A program made the position numbers and the translations under genes. 64,000 nt of DNA from assembly GCA_965120415.1 (NCBI GenBank), contig CBCPNA010000005.1:1-64000 (forward strand), written 5' to 3'. How positions within the stretch are numbered: position 1 is the stretch's first letter; the number at the start of each line of letters is the position of its first letter. Under the pieces are notes generated by a model that did not search any database, was not told the DNA's origin, and worked only from the letters and a program-made list of their open reading frames with translations. This document shows, piece by piece, positions 7,600 to 15,917 of the stretch. Origin of the DNA: CBCPNA01 sp965120415. GTDB lineage: Bacteria > Bacillota > Clostridia > Lachnospirales > CAG-274.

Positions 7600-9192
7600 T
7601 TGCGTTATTTTAAAAAAGTTTTTAGTTTTTTAGTTTTATTTTTAATGTTTAGCCAAAGCGTTTTTGCAAATGATTTGTCAAATGATTTTATAAGCGATTT
7701 TGCAGATTACGAACAGGAGTTTTATATACAAAATTCTATAACAGATACAAAAGAGATACAAGCAGATAATACCCAAATTGATCTGTCTCAAAATATGTCA
7801 GATGAAGATACAGAAATTTACAACATAATACAAAACTCAAATACTTATGAAACAAGCTTCTCTATACCAACTTTTACAGAAACACAAACAGATGCATACA
7901 ACTTCACTTCTCAAAATTTAAGGGCAGATTTTTCAAACGGCGATGTATACAGGCATACAAGAATAACTTTTAAAAACGATTTACAAGATACTTATGATAT
8001 AACTATACCTATATACGGCAATACCATTATGGTTAGATATATAGACCCAGATACTAAAGAATGGGTTGCTACAGGTAATTTGAATAATATAAAATTAAGC
8101 CAGGCAACAACTCTTTTTATAGATACAGATATTTATAGCTATGTTATAAGTGTACCAGCAGTTTATAACAATAATCTTGAATATAACACATTAACTATAG
8201 CAAAAGAGGAGGAAAGCCCCCAGATTATAACAAAAAATGAAAATAATTTTGAGGTTAAAATATCATTTCCACAAAATACAAACTTTATTTCAGAATACTG
8301 GGTATTCCAATCTAGCGCTAATTTATTTACATGGGATAAAGCTACCTTAGATATGCTAAAAAGACATGATTTAGCATTTGAAAGAAGATGGGCTATAGAC
8401 GGCTATTATTTTAAAACACCTTCAACATATGTGCCTTACAGCGAAGATACTTTATACAGGCATCCAGCTAATTATACCGGGGCATCTTTTGTAGAAGATG
8501 ATAGCAACAACTTTTTTAAAGAAATGGGCTATATAATGACAAAAATTTGCGCAAACAACCAAAATGACCTAGGCTATTTTGAAACAGGGCCTAAATCTAC
8601 ATGGCTTGAAACAGATTTTGGCATAACATATAATTTTTACGACACAAGATTTAATACAGATTTTGCAAGGAGCCTTTTAAGCGCTTATCAAGCATATAAC
8701 GATATAGACTTTTTAAAAGCTGCTATAAAATATGCTAATTATTTTATAGATTATGCTAAAAATAATAGCTATCAAATAGAAAAAGGTGGTATTTTGGTTG
8801 AAGATTACGGCTCAGCGGATAAAAAAGAAAAGACACACGTTTCTTTAAATCATCAGCTAGCAGAGCTTAACTTTTTATATGAAATATATTACGTAACTAA
8901 CCAACAATCTTATAAAGAGCTTGCCGACGATATGCTTTTAGCGATAGAAAATACAGTATATAGATGGGTTGGAGTAGATAATAATTTAAATTATGCGTTG
9001 TATTATACAAAAGATACAAACAGCATGGTAGATTATCCTTATCTAACCTACAACGATTTATACCAAACGCAATATTTATTAAAATATTTGTTTAATAAAG
9101 AAAGCTCTGCAATAAACTATCTTATGGAATGCAAAAAAGATTGGATGGATAGAAATAATGTTACAGGATATATAGGCTATGTGGCTGGTTAA
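7600..9192 (+). CDS. Secreted protein with helical-toroid-like C-terminal half
   Basis: A 530-residue exported protein that I do not recognise. After a short basic start comes a clear signal peptide (FSFLVLFLMFSQSVFA), with probable cleavage after FANA-like residues near position 25. Residues 30-110 are Asp/Thr/Gln-rich and probably linker-like. Residues 110-240 look beta-rich. From about residue 280 on there are paired helices with aromatic and polar faces (SLLSAYQAYNDIDFLKAA, LNHQLAELNFLYEIYYV), resembling the alpha/alpha toroid of C5-epimerase or glycosidase-like enzymes. That resemblance is by eye only. I prefer the TTG at 7600, which puts GGGGTG at workable spacing, over GTG at 7591. It is a single gene ended by a hairpin. 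Confidence 0.75.
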   Translation: MRYFKKVFSFLVLFLMFSQSVFANDLSNDFISDFADYEQEFYIQNSITDTKEIQADNTQIDLSQNMSDEDTEIYNIIQNSNTYETSFSIPTFTETQTDAYNFTSQNLRADFSNGDVYRHTRITFKNDLQDTYDITIPIYGNTIMVRYIDPDTKEWVATGNLNNIKLSQATTLFIDTDIYSYVISVPAVYNNNLEYNTLTIAKEEESPQIITKNENNFEVKISFPQNTNFISEYWVFQSSANLFTWDKATLDMLKRHDLAFERRWAIDGYYFKTPSTYVPYSEDTLYRHPANYTGASFVEDDSNNFFKEMGYIMTKICANNQNDLGYFETGPKSTWLETDFGITYNFYDTRFNTDFARSLLSAYQAYNDIDFLKAAIKYANYFIDYAKNNSYQIEKGGILVEDYGSADKKEKTHVSLNHQLAELNFLYEIYYVTNQQSYKELADDMLLAIENTVYRWVGVDNNLNYALYYTKDTNSMVDYPYLTYNDLYQTQYLLKYLFNKESSAINYLMECKKDWMDRNNVTGYIGYVAG

Positions 9193-9202
9193 GCTTTAAT
9201 AT

Positions 9203-9222
9203 AAGGGCGCAAGGCGCCTTTA
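9203..9222 (+). terminator. Terminator after the secreted-protein gene
   Basis: A GGCGC/GCGCC stem with a 3-base loop flanked by AA/TT pairs, 10 bases after the stop codon. Confidence 0.7.
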
Positions 9223-9233
9223 TAATTATCCGT

Positions 9234-9272
9234 TTTACAATAAAGCTTAAAAATGTGCTATAATGCTATAAT
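9234..9272 (+). promoter_or_regulatory. Tandem extended -10 promoter of the 9.3-kb RNA
   Basis: Two extended -10 elements, TGC-TATAAT, occur back to back at 9256-9264 and 9264-9272. A TTTACA element lies upstream at 9234-9239. No protein gene follows for about 500 bases, and the downstream unit ends in a strong terminator, so this promoter appears to serve an RNA. Confidence 0.6.
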
Positions 9273-9274
9273 AT

Positions 9275-9538
9275 ATATAAAAATAAGACGCTTAAAGCGC
9301 CTTATGGGATGGGTTCTCTGAATAAGTTATTTATTATATGTTTTTAGGTTTATTTATGAAAGTATTGATTATATCTAATATTACAATTATTAATTACAAT
9401 ATTAGGTAGAATAATTTTATAAACTTCATTTTTGTCACCTTATTTCATTGTGAGGTGCGTTTAGAGGGCGTTGCCTTGTATTATTATGCTAAAAAGCAAG
9501 GAGTTTTTACATAAAAGACGTTTTGGGCGTCTTTTTTT
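9275..9538 (+). ncRNA. Candidate structured noncoding RNA, about 260 nt
   Basis: This stretch is framed by a good promoter and a strong intrinsic terminator but contains no credible reading frame; the longest ATG-initiated frame I noticed is 17 codons without a convincing ribosome binding site. Nested helices can be drawn on the plus strand. AGCGCC near 9296-9301 pairs with GGCGTT near 9467-9472 using a G-U pair. Inside it TTCTCT pairs with AGAGG. CACCT pairs with AGGTG around 9438-9457. CTAATATT pairs with AATATTAG in the middle. A CCTTG/CAAGG hairpin precedes the terminator. It does not match the sequence hallmarks of SRP RNA, tmRNA, RNase P RNA or the FMN riboswitch. It could be a trans-acting regulatory RNA or a leader element, and I cannot name the family. 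Confidence 0.55.
9513..9538 (+). terminator. Terminator of the 9.3-kb RNA
   Basis: An AAAAGACG/CGTCTTTT stem (8 bp) with a 7-base loop and a continuing T run. Confidence 0.9.
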
Positions 9539-9772
9539 ATATAGATTAAATATTTTAAATAAGGCTGAAAGATATAATTTTTGTAAAACAAAAATTCTTA
9601 AAAAAAACTCTTTTATATTTTAAACTTTAATGTTATAATTAAAAAGAATGTAATAAAAACTGTAAATAATAATTAATCTATTTATTATTTATATTAAAAT
9701 GTAAAATATATTTATTTAAATTTCAAATAAAATGCTAAAACTTATTAGTTTTTGTGAGGTGTACAAAATATA

Positions 9773-11023
9773 ATGGACAAACTTATTATTAAAGGTCCTA
9801 CAAAATTAAAAGGAGAAGTTTTTATAAGTGGGGCAAAAAATGCAGCGCTAGCTATTATTCCTTCTGCTATCATCGCTAAAGATATTTCTGTTATAGAAAA
9901 TTTGCCAGCTATAAAAGATGTTTTATCCTTTATAAAAGCTTTAGAGGAGCTTGGGGTTAAGTGTGATTTTTCTAACAATACTTTAAAAATAGATTCAAAA
10001 ATAATAAATACTTCAAATGCTGTCGATAATAGCGTAAAAAGTATACGTGCATCTTATTATTTAATGGGCGCCTTAATATCTCGATTTGAAGAAGTTTTGG
10101 TTGCGCTCCCGGGGGGCTGTAACCTAGGTAAGCGCCCGATAGACCAGCATATAAGGGGCTTTAAAGCCCTTGGGGTATCTGTTACAGAAGAAGATGGCTT
10201 TATACGCCTTAAAAGAGGCAAGCTTAAAGGAGCTAATATATATCTAGACATAGTTTCTGTTGGGGCGACTGTTAATATTATGCTAGCTGCTGTTTTAGCC
10301 GAAGGGGTGACAACTATAGAAAACGCTGCAAAAGAGCCACATATAGTAGATACCGCTAACTTTTTAAACATGATGGGCGCTAAAATAACAGGGGCTGGTA
10401 CAGATGTTATAAAAATAACTGGTGTTAAAGCTTTAAAAGGGTGCGAATATTCCATAATACCAGATCAAATAGAAGCTGGTACATACATGATAGCCGCCGC
10501 TATAACATCTGGCGATATTTGTGTCAAAAATATTATACCAAAACATATGGACTCTCTTGCTGCTAAGCTTTCAGAAATGGGCTGTATAATAGAAGAGGGC
10601 GACGACTACATAAGAGTTTGTGGTAAAAAAGACCTTAATGCAATAGATGTTAAAACAATGGCTTATCCAGGCTTTCCGACAGATTTGCATCCACAAATGG
10701 CGACTCTTTTAGCCCATATAAAAGGGACAAGCACTCTTACAGAAAATATCTTTGAAAATAGATTTCAATATGTTAAAGAGCTTTCTAAATTCGGAGCTAA
10801 AATATCTATAAAAGATCGCCTTGCAACAATAATAGGTAAGCAAAATTTTAATGGAGCTAATGTTTTTGCAACCGACCTTCGTTGTGGTGCAGCTTTAATA
10901 TTAGCAGCGCTTGTTGCTGAAGGAAAAAGCGTAATAAATAACGCTAAATATATAGAAAGAGGATACGAAAATATAGAAAAGAAGTTTAAAGCGCTTGGTG
11001 CAAATATTAATAAAATTGATTAA
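9773..11023 (+). CDS. murA: UDP-N-acetylglucosamine 1-carboxyvinyltransferase
   Basis: MurA transfers enolpyruvate from PEP to UDP-GlcNAc, the first committed step of peptidoglycan synthesis in the cytoplasm. The 416-residue protein shows the family signatures: Lys22-Asn23 in SGAKNAAL, the PEP-binding cysteine at residue 116 in LPGGCNLGKRP, and RGYENIE near the C-terminus. Retention of the Cys means it should be of the fosfomycin-sensitive type (established for the family). The ribosome binding site GAGGTG lies about 11 bases from the ATG. walJ follows after 12 bases, so these genes are probably one transcript. Confidence 0.97.
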   Translation: MDKLIIKGPTKLKGEVFISGAKNAALAIIPSAIIAKDISVIENLPAIKDVLSFIKALEELGVKCDFSNNTLKIDSKIINTSNAVDNSVKSIRASYYLMGALISRFEEVLVALPGGCNLGKRPIDQHIRGFKALGVSVTEEDGFIRLKRGKLKGANIYLDIVSVGATVNIMLAAVLAEGVTTIENAAKEPHIVDTANFLNMMGAKITGAGTDVIKITGVKALKGCEYSIIPDQIEAGTYMIAAAITSGDICVKNIIPKHMDSLAAKLSEMGCIIEEGDDYIRVCGKKDLNAIDVKTMAYPGFPTDLHPQMATLLAHIKGTSTLTENIFENRFQYVKELSKFGAKISIKDRLATIIGKQNFNGANVFATDLRCGAALILAALVAEGKSVINNAKYIERGYENIEKKFKALGANINKID

Positions 11024-11035
11024 TAAAGGAGAAAT

Positions 11036-11827
11036 ATGTCTATACAATTAACAACTATTGCAAGTGGAAGTGCTGGCAATTGTATTTATATAGCAACAGA
11101 ATATACCAAAATCTTAATAGATGCTGGAGTTAGTTGCCTTAAAATAGAAAATGCCCTAAAAGATATAAATATAACCCCCGAAGAGCTAGATGCAGTTTTT
11201 ATAACTCACGAGCATGCCGACCATGTAAACGGAGTTGGAGTTTTGGCAAGAAAATATAAATTGCAAGTTTTTGCAACAGAAGGAACCTTTAATAGCTTGC
11301 CTTCTAAAGTTGGCAAAATCTATAATAAAAATATAGTATACCCAAAAGAAAATATTTTATTTAATGATTTAATATTAACCCCCATACCGGTTATGCATGA
11401 TGCAAAAGAGCCTGTATTTTACACAGTAAGATGGAATAATATTAAAATAGCAGCCCTTACAGATTTAGGCTGTGTTACAAAAGATGTGCTAGAAAATATA
11501 AGGCATTGTAACGCCCTTGTTTTAGAAAGTAACCACGATATAACAATGCTTAAAGAAGGGGCTTACCCTTATCATCTAAAGCAGCGTATATTAAGCAAAT
11601 ATGGGCATATATCTAACGAAATAGCCGCAAAAATATTAGCTTGTGTTATGAATAATAATTTAAAAAACGTATTTTTAGCCCATTTAAGCAAAGAAAATAA
11701 TACCCCTGATTTAGCTTATTTAACAATAAAAAATATTTTAGCAGAATTTGGTATAACAGTTAAAAAAGATTTAAATCTACACATAGCAAAAGAATATGGT
11801 ATAAATGAATTGATAAAAATTTTTTAG
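11036..11827 (+). CDS. walJ: MBL-fold metallohydrolase, WalJ/YycJ-like
   Basis: A 263-residue metallo-beta-lactamase-fold hydrolase. The opening IASGSAGNCIYI and the metal-binding motif THEHADH (His58, His60, Asp62, His63) match the WalJ/YycJ family, which has 5'-exonuclease-like activity in characterised relatives and is tied to cell division and cell-wall control in Firmicutes. Further ligands are probably in VMHDA and in the C-terminal AHLSKENN. A strong AAAGGAG ribosome binding site precedes the ATG. It lies between murA and rlmH; the WalJ-RlmH neighbourhood is common in Firmicutes, but no walRK two-component genes are here. Confidence 0.88.
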   Translation: MSIQLTTIASGSAGNCIYIATEYTKILIDAGVSCLKIENALKDINITPEELDAVFITHEHADHVNGVGVLARKYKLQVFATEGTFNSLPSKVGKIYNKNIVYPKENILFNDLILTPIPVMHDAKEPVFYTVRWNNIKIAALTDLGCVTKDVLENIRHCNALVLESNHDITMLKEGAYPYHLKQRILSKYGHISNEIAAKILACVMNNNLKNVFLAHLSKENNTPDLAYLTIKNILAEFGITVKKDLNLHIAKEYGINELIKIF

Positions 11828-11885
11828 TAAAAAAGAAGAATTTTATAAAAATGCAATAGAAAATACTAAAAAGGCTATCTAAATG
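11828..11885 (+). pseudogene. Decayed duplicate of the rlmH 5' region
   Basis: The stretch just after walJ, read in frame, gives KKEEFYKNAIENTKKAI then a stop. This aligns with rlmH residues 10-26 (KIKEDFFKNAIEEYKKRL). The DNA agreement is also evident: AAGGCTATCTAAAT occurs at 11871 and again at 11986, an offset of 115 bases. The copy lacks the rlmH start and is closed by a stop, so it is a remnant of a tandem duplication. It now forms the spacer and supplies the AAGGAG ahead of rlmH. Confidence 0.7.
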
Positions 11886-11911
11886 CATAAAAAGGAGAAT
11901 ATCTTCATCTT

Positions 11912-12388
11912 ATGAAAGTTACTATTATTTGTGTTGGTAAAATAAAAGAAGATTTTTTTAAAAACGCTATAGAAGAATATAAAAAAAGGCTATCTAAATA
12001 TATTAAAATTAATATAATAGAAGTTTTGGATGAAAAAGCTCCCCAAAATATAAGCGATACAGAAAAAGAAAATATAAAGAAAAAAGAAGGAGAAAAGATA
12101 TTAAAACATATCCAAAACAAATATGTTTTTGCGCTATGTATAGAAGGAATAGCTATGGATAGTGTATCTTTTGCTAAAAAACTTCAGGGTATAAAAAATA
12201 GCTCTATAGCAGATATAGCTTTTGTGATAGGAGGCTCTTTAGGGCTTTGTAAAGATGTTTTAAAGCAAGCTGATTTTAAAATAAGCTTTTCTCAAATGAC
12301 ATTTCCTCATAATTTAATGCGTATTATTTTGCTAGAACAGCTCTACCGTGCAGAAAAGATTTTGAAAAATGAGCCTTATCATAAATAA
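11912..12388 (+). CDS. rlmH: 23S rRNA pseudouridine1915 N3-methyltransferase
   Basis: RlmH methylates pseudouridine 1915 in helix 69 of 23S rRNA using S-adenosylmethionine. The 158-residue protein is full length, beginning MKVTIICVGKIKEDFFKNAI. The knot-forming SAM site is visible in FVIGGSLGL, followed by SQMTFPHNLMRIILLEQLYRA. The C-terminus ends in EPYHK, the conserved tail. The ribosome binding site AAGGAG is about 14 bases from the ATG, a little distant, perhaps a result of the adjacent duplication. It is probably read through from walJ. Confidence 0.95.
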   Translation: MKVTIICVGKIKEDFFKNAIEEYKKRLSKYIKINIIEVLDEKAPQNISDTEKENIKKKEGEKILKHIQNKYVFALCIEGIAMDSVSFAKKLQGIKNSSIADIAFVIGGSLGLCKDVLKQADFKISFSQMTFPHNLMRIILLEQLYRAEKILKNEPYHK

Positions 12389-12391
12389 CCA

Positions 12392-12420
12392 TTGACTATA
12401 TATATTCTATACAATATAAT
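12392..12420 (+). promoter_or_regulatory. Promoter of ispE
   Basis: TTGACT (12392-12397), a 17-base spacer, then TATAAT (12415-12420), 38 bases ahead of the ispE ATG. Confidence 0.8.
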
Positions 12421-12457
12421 ATTAATAAAGCTTATCTAAAGTTTTAGAGGTGATTAT

Positions 12458-13351
12458 ATGGATAGAGTGACTCTTTTTGCAAGAGCAAAAATCAATTTAG
12501 CTTTAGATGCAATAGAAAAGTTAGAAGATGGATACCATAGCCTTATAACGATTATGCAGACTATTAATATTATAGATAAAATTATAATAGTTAAAAAAAG
12601 AGCAAATTTTAACAAACAAGATAAAAACGGAATAAGTATAAAAACTAATGTTTCTTGGCTCCCTGTAGATGATAAAAATATAGTCTATAGGGCAGCTTTA
12701 TATTTAAAGCAAAATTATAATATAAAAGAAAATATAAATATTTTTATTAACAAGAATATACCTATTTCTGCTGGGCTTGCCGGAGGTAGTAGCGATTGTG
12801 CCGCCTCTCTTATAGGTATAAGAAATCTTTTTAGGCTTCCTATATCAAGCGAGGAGCTTTTAAAAATGAGTGAGCTTTTTGGAGCAGATGTACCCTTTTG
12901 CGTATTAAGAGGTACAGCTCTTGCTAAAGGTAAAGGAGAAAGGATTACCCCTCTTAGCTATTTGCCACGCTGTTATATAGTGGTTGCTAAGCCACGTTTT
13001 GGGCTATCTACAGCCCAAGTATTTGAAAATCTAGATTTAAACAATATACCCCACCCAGATATAGAAAAGATTATATATTACCTAAAAAAGCAAAAATTAA
13101 AAAAAGTATGTGAAAATCTATGTAATGTATTAGAAACTGTCACTATACCTAAGCATCCAGTCATAAGAAGTATCAAAAATTTTATGATAGAAAACGGAGC
13201 ATTAGGTAGCCTTATGAGCGGAAGTGGGTCTTCTGTATTTGGTATTTATCCTTCCAAAAAAGAAGCAATTTTAGCTTTTAATCAATTAAAATATAGATAC
13301 AAATTTAAAGAAATTTTTTTAACAACCCCTTTTAATAATTATAACATATAA
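12458..13351 (+). CDS. ispE: 4-diphosphocytidyl-2-C-methyl-D-erythritol kinase
   Basis: IspE phosphorylates the 2-hydroxyl of CDP-methylerythritol in the non-mevalonate (MEP) isoprenoid pathway. The 297-residue product has the GHMP-kinase features: FARAKINLALDA with the catalytic Lys at the N-terminus, the ATP loop PISAGLAGGSSDCAA, and the C-terminal SGSGSSVFGIY. It supplies precursors for undecaprenyl phosphate, which links it to murA and the TagO-like gene in this window. It has its own promoter and a GAGGTG ribosome binding site. Confidence 0.95.
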   Translation: MDRVTLFARAKINLALDAIEKLEDGYHSLITIMQTINIIDKIIIVKKRANFNKQDKNGISIKTNVSWLPVDDKNIVYRAALYLKQNYNIKENINIFINKNIPISAGLAGGSSDCAASLIGIRNLFRLPISSEELLKMSELFGADVPFCVLRGTALAKGKGERITPLSYLPRCYIVVAKPRFGLSTAQVFENLDLNNIPHPDIEKIIYYLKKQKLKKVCENLCNVLETVTIPKHPVIRSIKNFMIENGALGSLMSGSGSSVFGIYPSKKEAILAFNQLKYRYKFKEIFLTTPFNNYNI

Positions 13352-13447
13352 AAGCTCTTTAGGGTCTATTTTTCTTAGCTGTAAAATATAAAGAGCTAAA
13401 TATATTAAAATATCATTATTCAATCAGTTAATTAATAAGCATAACAA

Positions 13448-13469
13448 AAGCCTATCAAAAGATAGGCTT
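13448..13469 (-). terminator. Terminator of the CuAO-like/PepSY gene
   Basis: A perfect 9-bp stem AAGCCTATC/GATAGGCTT with an AAAA loop and a T run on the minus strand, 9 bases past the stop codon. Confidence 0.85.
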
Positions 13470-13477
13470 AATTTATT

Positions 13478-14089
13478 TTAATCTATGTCAAAGTCTATTA
13501 CACTTCCTGTTTTGGCGTTAATTTCTACTTCATAAATTCTATTATCATATTGCACTTTAACTTCATAATGTGGAACATTATCACGTCCACTAAAATCGCC
13601 TGTAGAATAAGCGTAATAATAATCATCATCATAAAAATCTTCTTTTACATATATAGCAGTGCCTCCGCCAACAGCTTCTATTGCTGCTGCTTTTGCTTGT
13701 TCTTCTGTTATAAAGCTAGATGTATCATATATACTGTTTGCTGTTTTGTTAGTTGTATTGTTTGTTTTACCAGTTGTAGTATTTGTTGCTGGTAAATCTG
13801 TAGGCTCTTCAATAACATCTGTGGTGCTATCTTTAGAATTAATATAAATAGTTTTTGTAGCAGAATCCCATGATATATCTTGATTTAAAGCTTCAGCAAT
13901 AACTCTTAAAGGAACATATGTTGTACCTTCGCTTATAAAGCAGCTAGAGCCTTTGCCTGTATCAACGCCGTTAACAATAAGCTTACTAACAGAATAGCTA
14001 GCTTTGATATTTTGAACGGTAGCCGCAATAGCCGATACAGATGTAGCTAAAATCACACCAGCAGTAATCCCAGCAATAAACTTTTTCAT
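13478..14089 (-). CDS. Secreted copper-amine-oxidase-like domain and PepSY protein
   Basis: A 203-residue exported protein. The start MKKFIAGITAGVILATSVSAIAA is a signal peptide. Residues 35-85 form a stalk-like domain of the copper amine oxidase N-terminal type (KLIVNGVDTG, YVPLRVIAEAL, ISWDSATKTIYI), a module common in clostridial surface proteins and not catalytic by itself. A Thr/Asn-rich linker (about residues 95-120) leads to a PepSY-type domain (ITEEQAKAAAIEAVGG, VPHYEVKV, EINAKTGSVIDFDID). PepSY modules are associated with inhibition or binding of peptidases. A putative secreted metalloprotease is encoded divergently next door, which makes that role tempting but unproven. The ATG at 14089 has a GGGAGG ribosome binding site; the ten extra upstream codons are unlikely. 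Confidence 0.82.
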   Translation of the reverse strand: MKKFIAGITAGVILATSVSAIAATVQNIKASYSVSKLIVNGVDTGKGSSCFISEGTTYVPLRVIAEALNQDISWDSATKTIYINSKDSTTDVIEEPTDLPATNTTTGKTNNTTNKTANSIYDTSSFITEEQAKAAAIEAVGGGTAIYVKEDFYDDDYYYAYSTGDFSGRDNVPHYEVKVQYDNRIYEVEINAKTGSVIDFDID

Positions 14090-14245
14090 AGTAATTCCTC
14101 CCAAAATAAATTTGTACACACTTATATCTTCTAGTACATAATATCAAACGTAAAAAAAATAAAAAAGTTTAAAAATTTTTATTTTTTATATTTAAAATTA
14201 TATATTTTTTAAAATTATTAAAAGCTTAATATTATCTTAATTTTT

Positions 14246-14274
14246 TTGTAATATATTTTAAATAATTTTATATT
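14246..14274 (+). promoter_or_regulatory. Promoter of the putative metalloprotease gene
   Basis: TTGTAA (14246-14251) and TATATT (14269-14274) with a 17-base spacer, 36 bases ahead of the TTG start. Confidence 0.5.
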
Positions 14275-14310
14275 ATAATATTAGTAAAATAGATTTTGGG
14301 GGTAATATTT

Positions 14311-15582
14311 TTGAAAAAGGTTATATTTTTAGTTTTTTTAATTATTCTTTTTAGCGTTAGTTTTATTTTTGCTAAAAATAGCACTTATAGCTTTGAGCAA
14401 AATTATGAAGTTGTTGCTGTTTATACAAAAGATGGTTTAACTATCACAAGCTATTCTAAATTTTGGCCTCAAGCTAAATTGCGTCTATTATATGACGAAC
14501 TCACCCAAAATTTTACCTCGTCCGAATTTGATTATCTAAAAAATATATATCTATATCCTGATTCTCCTGAAGGGGTTAATGGACATTATTTTGAAGATGT
14601 TTATATAGAAAATGGCAAATATGTTTTTGGAGAAGATTCTTACATAAACATATACAACGCCGACAAGCTTACAACTATAGCCAAAATAGCCCCTGTCCTT
14701 TCTCATGAATATGGGCATCATTATTTTTTATTTAACCTTTTAAAAACAGAAAATATTTACTCTAACAACATAATAAATTCTAAATACGCCAAAATACGGC
14801 AGATAGAAAGCTTTCCTACCTTTTATGTTGGGGGGAGTAGCTCTCTTTCTGAATACTATTGGGATGTTTTGGAAATTGCAGCCGACGATTATGTCCAGCT
14901 TTTAGGCTCGCCTAATGCACGTGCATCTATAGATTATAAAAGCGTCGATGAGCTTATTACAAATAAATATTTTGATAATTCTCAAATTGCTTTTAATCTA
15001 AAGCCTTCGCTTAACCCTTCTATACCTCTTGCATCTGAAGTGGATGGGCTTTATTCTTACTTTTTGGAGCTTGGAGGCTATACATATACAGAGCCTTCTT
15101 TAAAGCAATATCCTGTGCTATCTGATGTTTCTGTCTCTGAAACGATAGACGGCAATTTGTCCTTTAAAATAAGCTTTACAAGCGCTGTTGGTAATGGTCC
15201 TTTTGAATATACCCTTATTATGTATCCAGAAAGCAACCCTCTTTCTCCTATACCTCTCAAAACTTTGAAAACAGGAGAAAAGCTAGAGGTTACTTTTGGG
15301 AGCTATGCTGTAAAAAATGAGGATGGTACAATAGATTCTATAACAAATGATTATACCGGCAAGTTTAAAATAAAATTATATATAAAAGATTCTAACAACT
15401 TTATTTATTCTACAGATGAAATTTTATTTGATTTTGATAATGCCAAAAATCTTTTGTCTAAACAAATTACAGAAACAACAACAGAAGCTACAACAGAAAC
15501 TAAAAAAGAAGTTATTTTTATAGGTCCTAAAAAGCCAACTACAAGTATTTTATCTAACCTATTTTCAAAATTAAATTCTTAG
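14311..15582 (+). CDS. Putative secreted zinc metalloprotease
   Basis: A 423-residue exported protein. The signal peptide is MKKVIFLVFLIILFSVSFIF, cleaved near residue 22. The motif HEYGHH at residues 132-137 is a classic HExxH zinc site in a helix, and LEIAADDYVQLL some 60 residues later can supply the third ligand (Glu) as in gluzincins. Residues 270-390 look like a beta-sandwich domain of fibronectin-like or Ig-like type. A Thr/Glu-rich stretch (ETTTEATTETKKE) leads to a basic C-terminus with no evident anchor. I chose the TTG at 14311 because GGGGG precedes it at proper spacing. The protease family and substrate are not recognised. Confidence 0.72.
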   Translation: MKKVIFLVFLIILFSVSFIFAKNSTYSFEQNYEVVAVYTKDGLTITSYSKFWPQAKLRLLYDELTQNFTSSEFDYLKNIYLYPDSPEGVNGHYFEDVYIENGKYVFGEDSYINIYNADKLTTIAKIAPVLSHEYGHHYFLFNLLKTENIYSNNIINSKYAKIRQIESFPTFYVGGSSSLSEYYWDVLEIAADDYVQLLGSPNARASIDYKSVDELITNKYFDNSQIAFNLKPSLNPSIPLASEVDGLYSYFLELGGYTYTEPSLKQYPVLSDVSVSETIDGNLSFKISFTSAVGNGPFEYTLIMYPESNPLSPIPLKTLKTGEKLEVTFGSYAVKNEDGTIDSITNDYTGKFKIKLYIKDSNNFIYSTDEILFDFDNAKNLLSKQITETTTEATTETKKEVIFIGPKKPTTSILSNLFSKLNS

Positions 15583-15599
15583 TTAAAAATTTTGCTTGC

Positions 15600-15793
15600 A
15601 AAATTTTTATATACAGTGTTATCAAAAATATTTTGATATTTTTGATTCTTAGTCGTACAATGTTTGTAAATTTCCAAAAAAACTTTACTATTATTGTTTT
15701 CTCTAGTTTTTTTGAAAATAAAAGAAGATTTATAATTTTTTAATAAAAATTCTTTAGCAAAATTTTTACATACAGTGTCATCAAAAATATTTT
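15600..15793. repeat. Imperfect direct repeat flanking a dispersed element
   Basis: A 34-base sequence at 15600-15634 (AAAATTTTTATATACAGTG and on) recurs at 15760-15793 with two changes. The DNA between them, 15656-15727, is copied at 18995-19066 and more distantly at 23912-23978. The arrangement resembles a small non-autonomous repeat unit. There is no reading frame with a start signal. Confidence 0.6.
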
Positions 15794-15864
15794 AATTCTA
15801 GATTTTTTTATTTTTAAATCATATATGTTTTTTTATAAAATATTAGATAATAAGACTTCATTAT

Positions 15865-15893
15865 AAAAAAGACGTTCGTAAGCGTCTTTTTTT
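15865..15893. terminator. Bidirectional terminator
   Basis: AAAAAAGACG pairs with CGTCTTTTTT around an 8-base loop, with T runs on both strands. It sits between the metalloprotease gene (+) and the oxidoreductase operon (-) and can end both. Confidence 0.85.
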
Positions 15894-15917
15894 GATTGTT
15901 TTATTTTTATACATCAT

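Noticed and set aside
9356..9409. 17-codon frame inside the 9.3-kb RNA
   Set aside because: Only a weak AGG lies upstream, and the frame crosses predicted stems. It could be a leader peptide, but the evidence is too thin to list.
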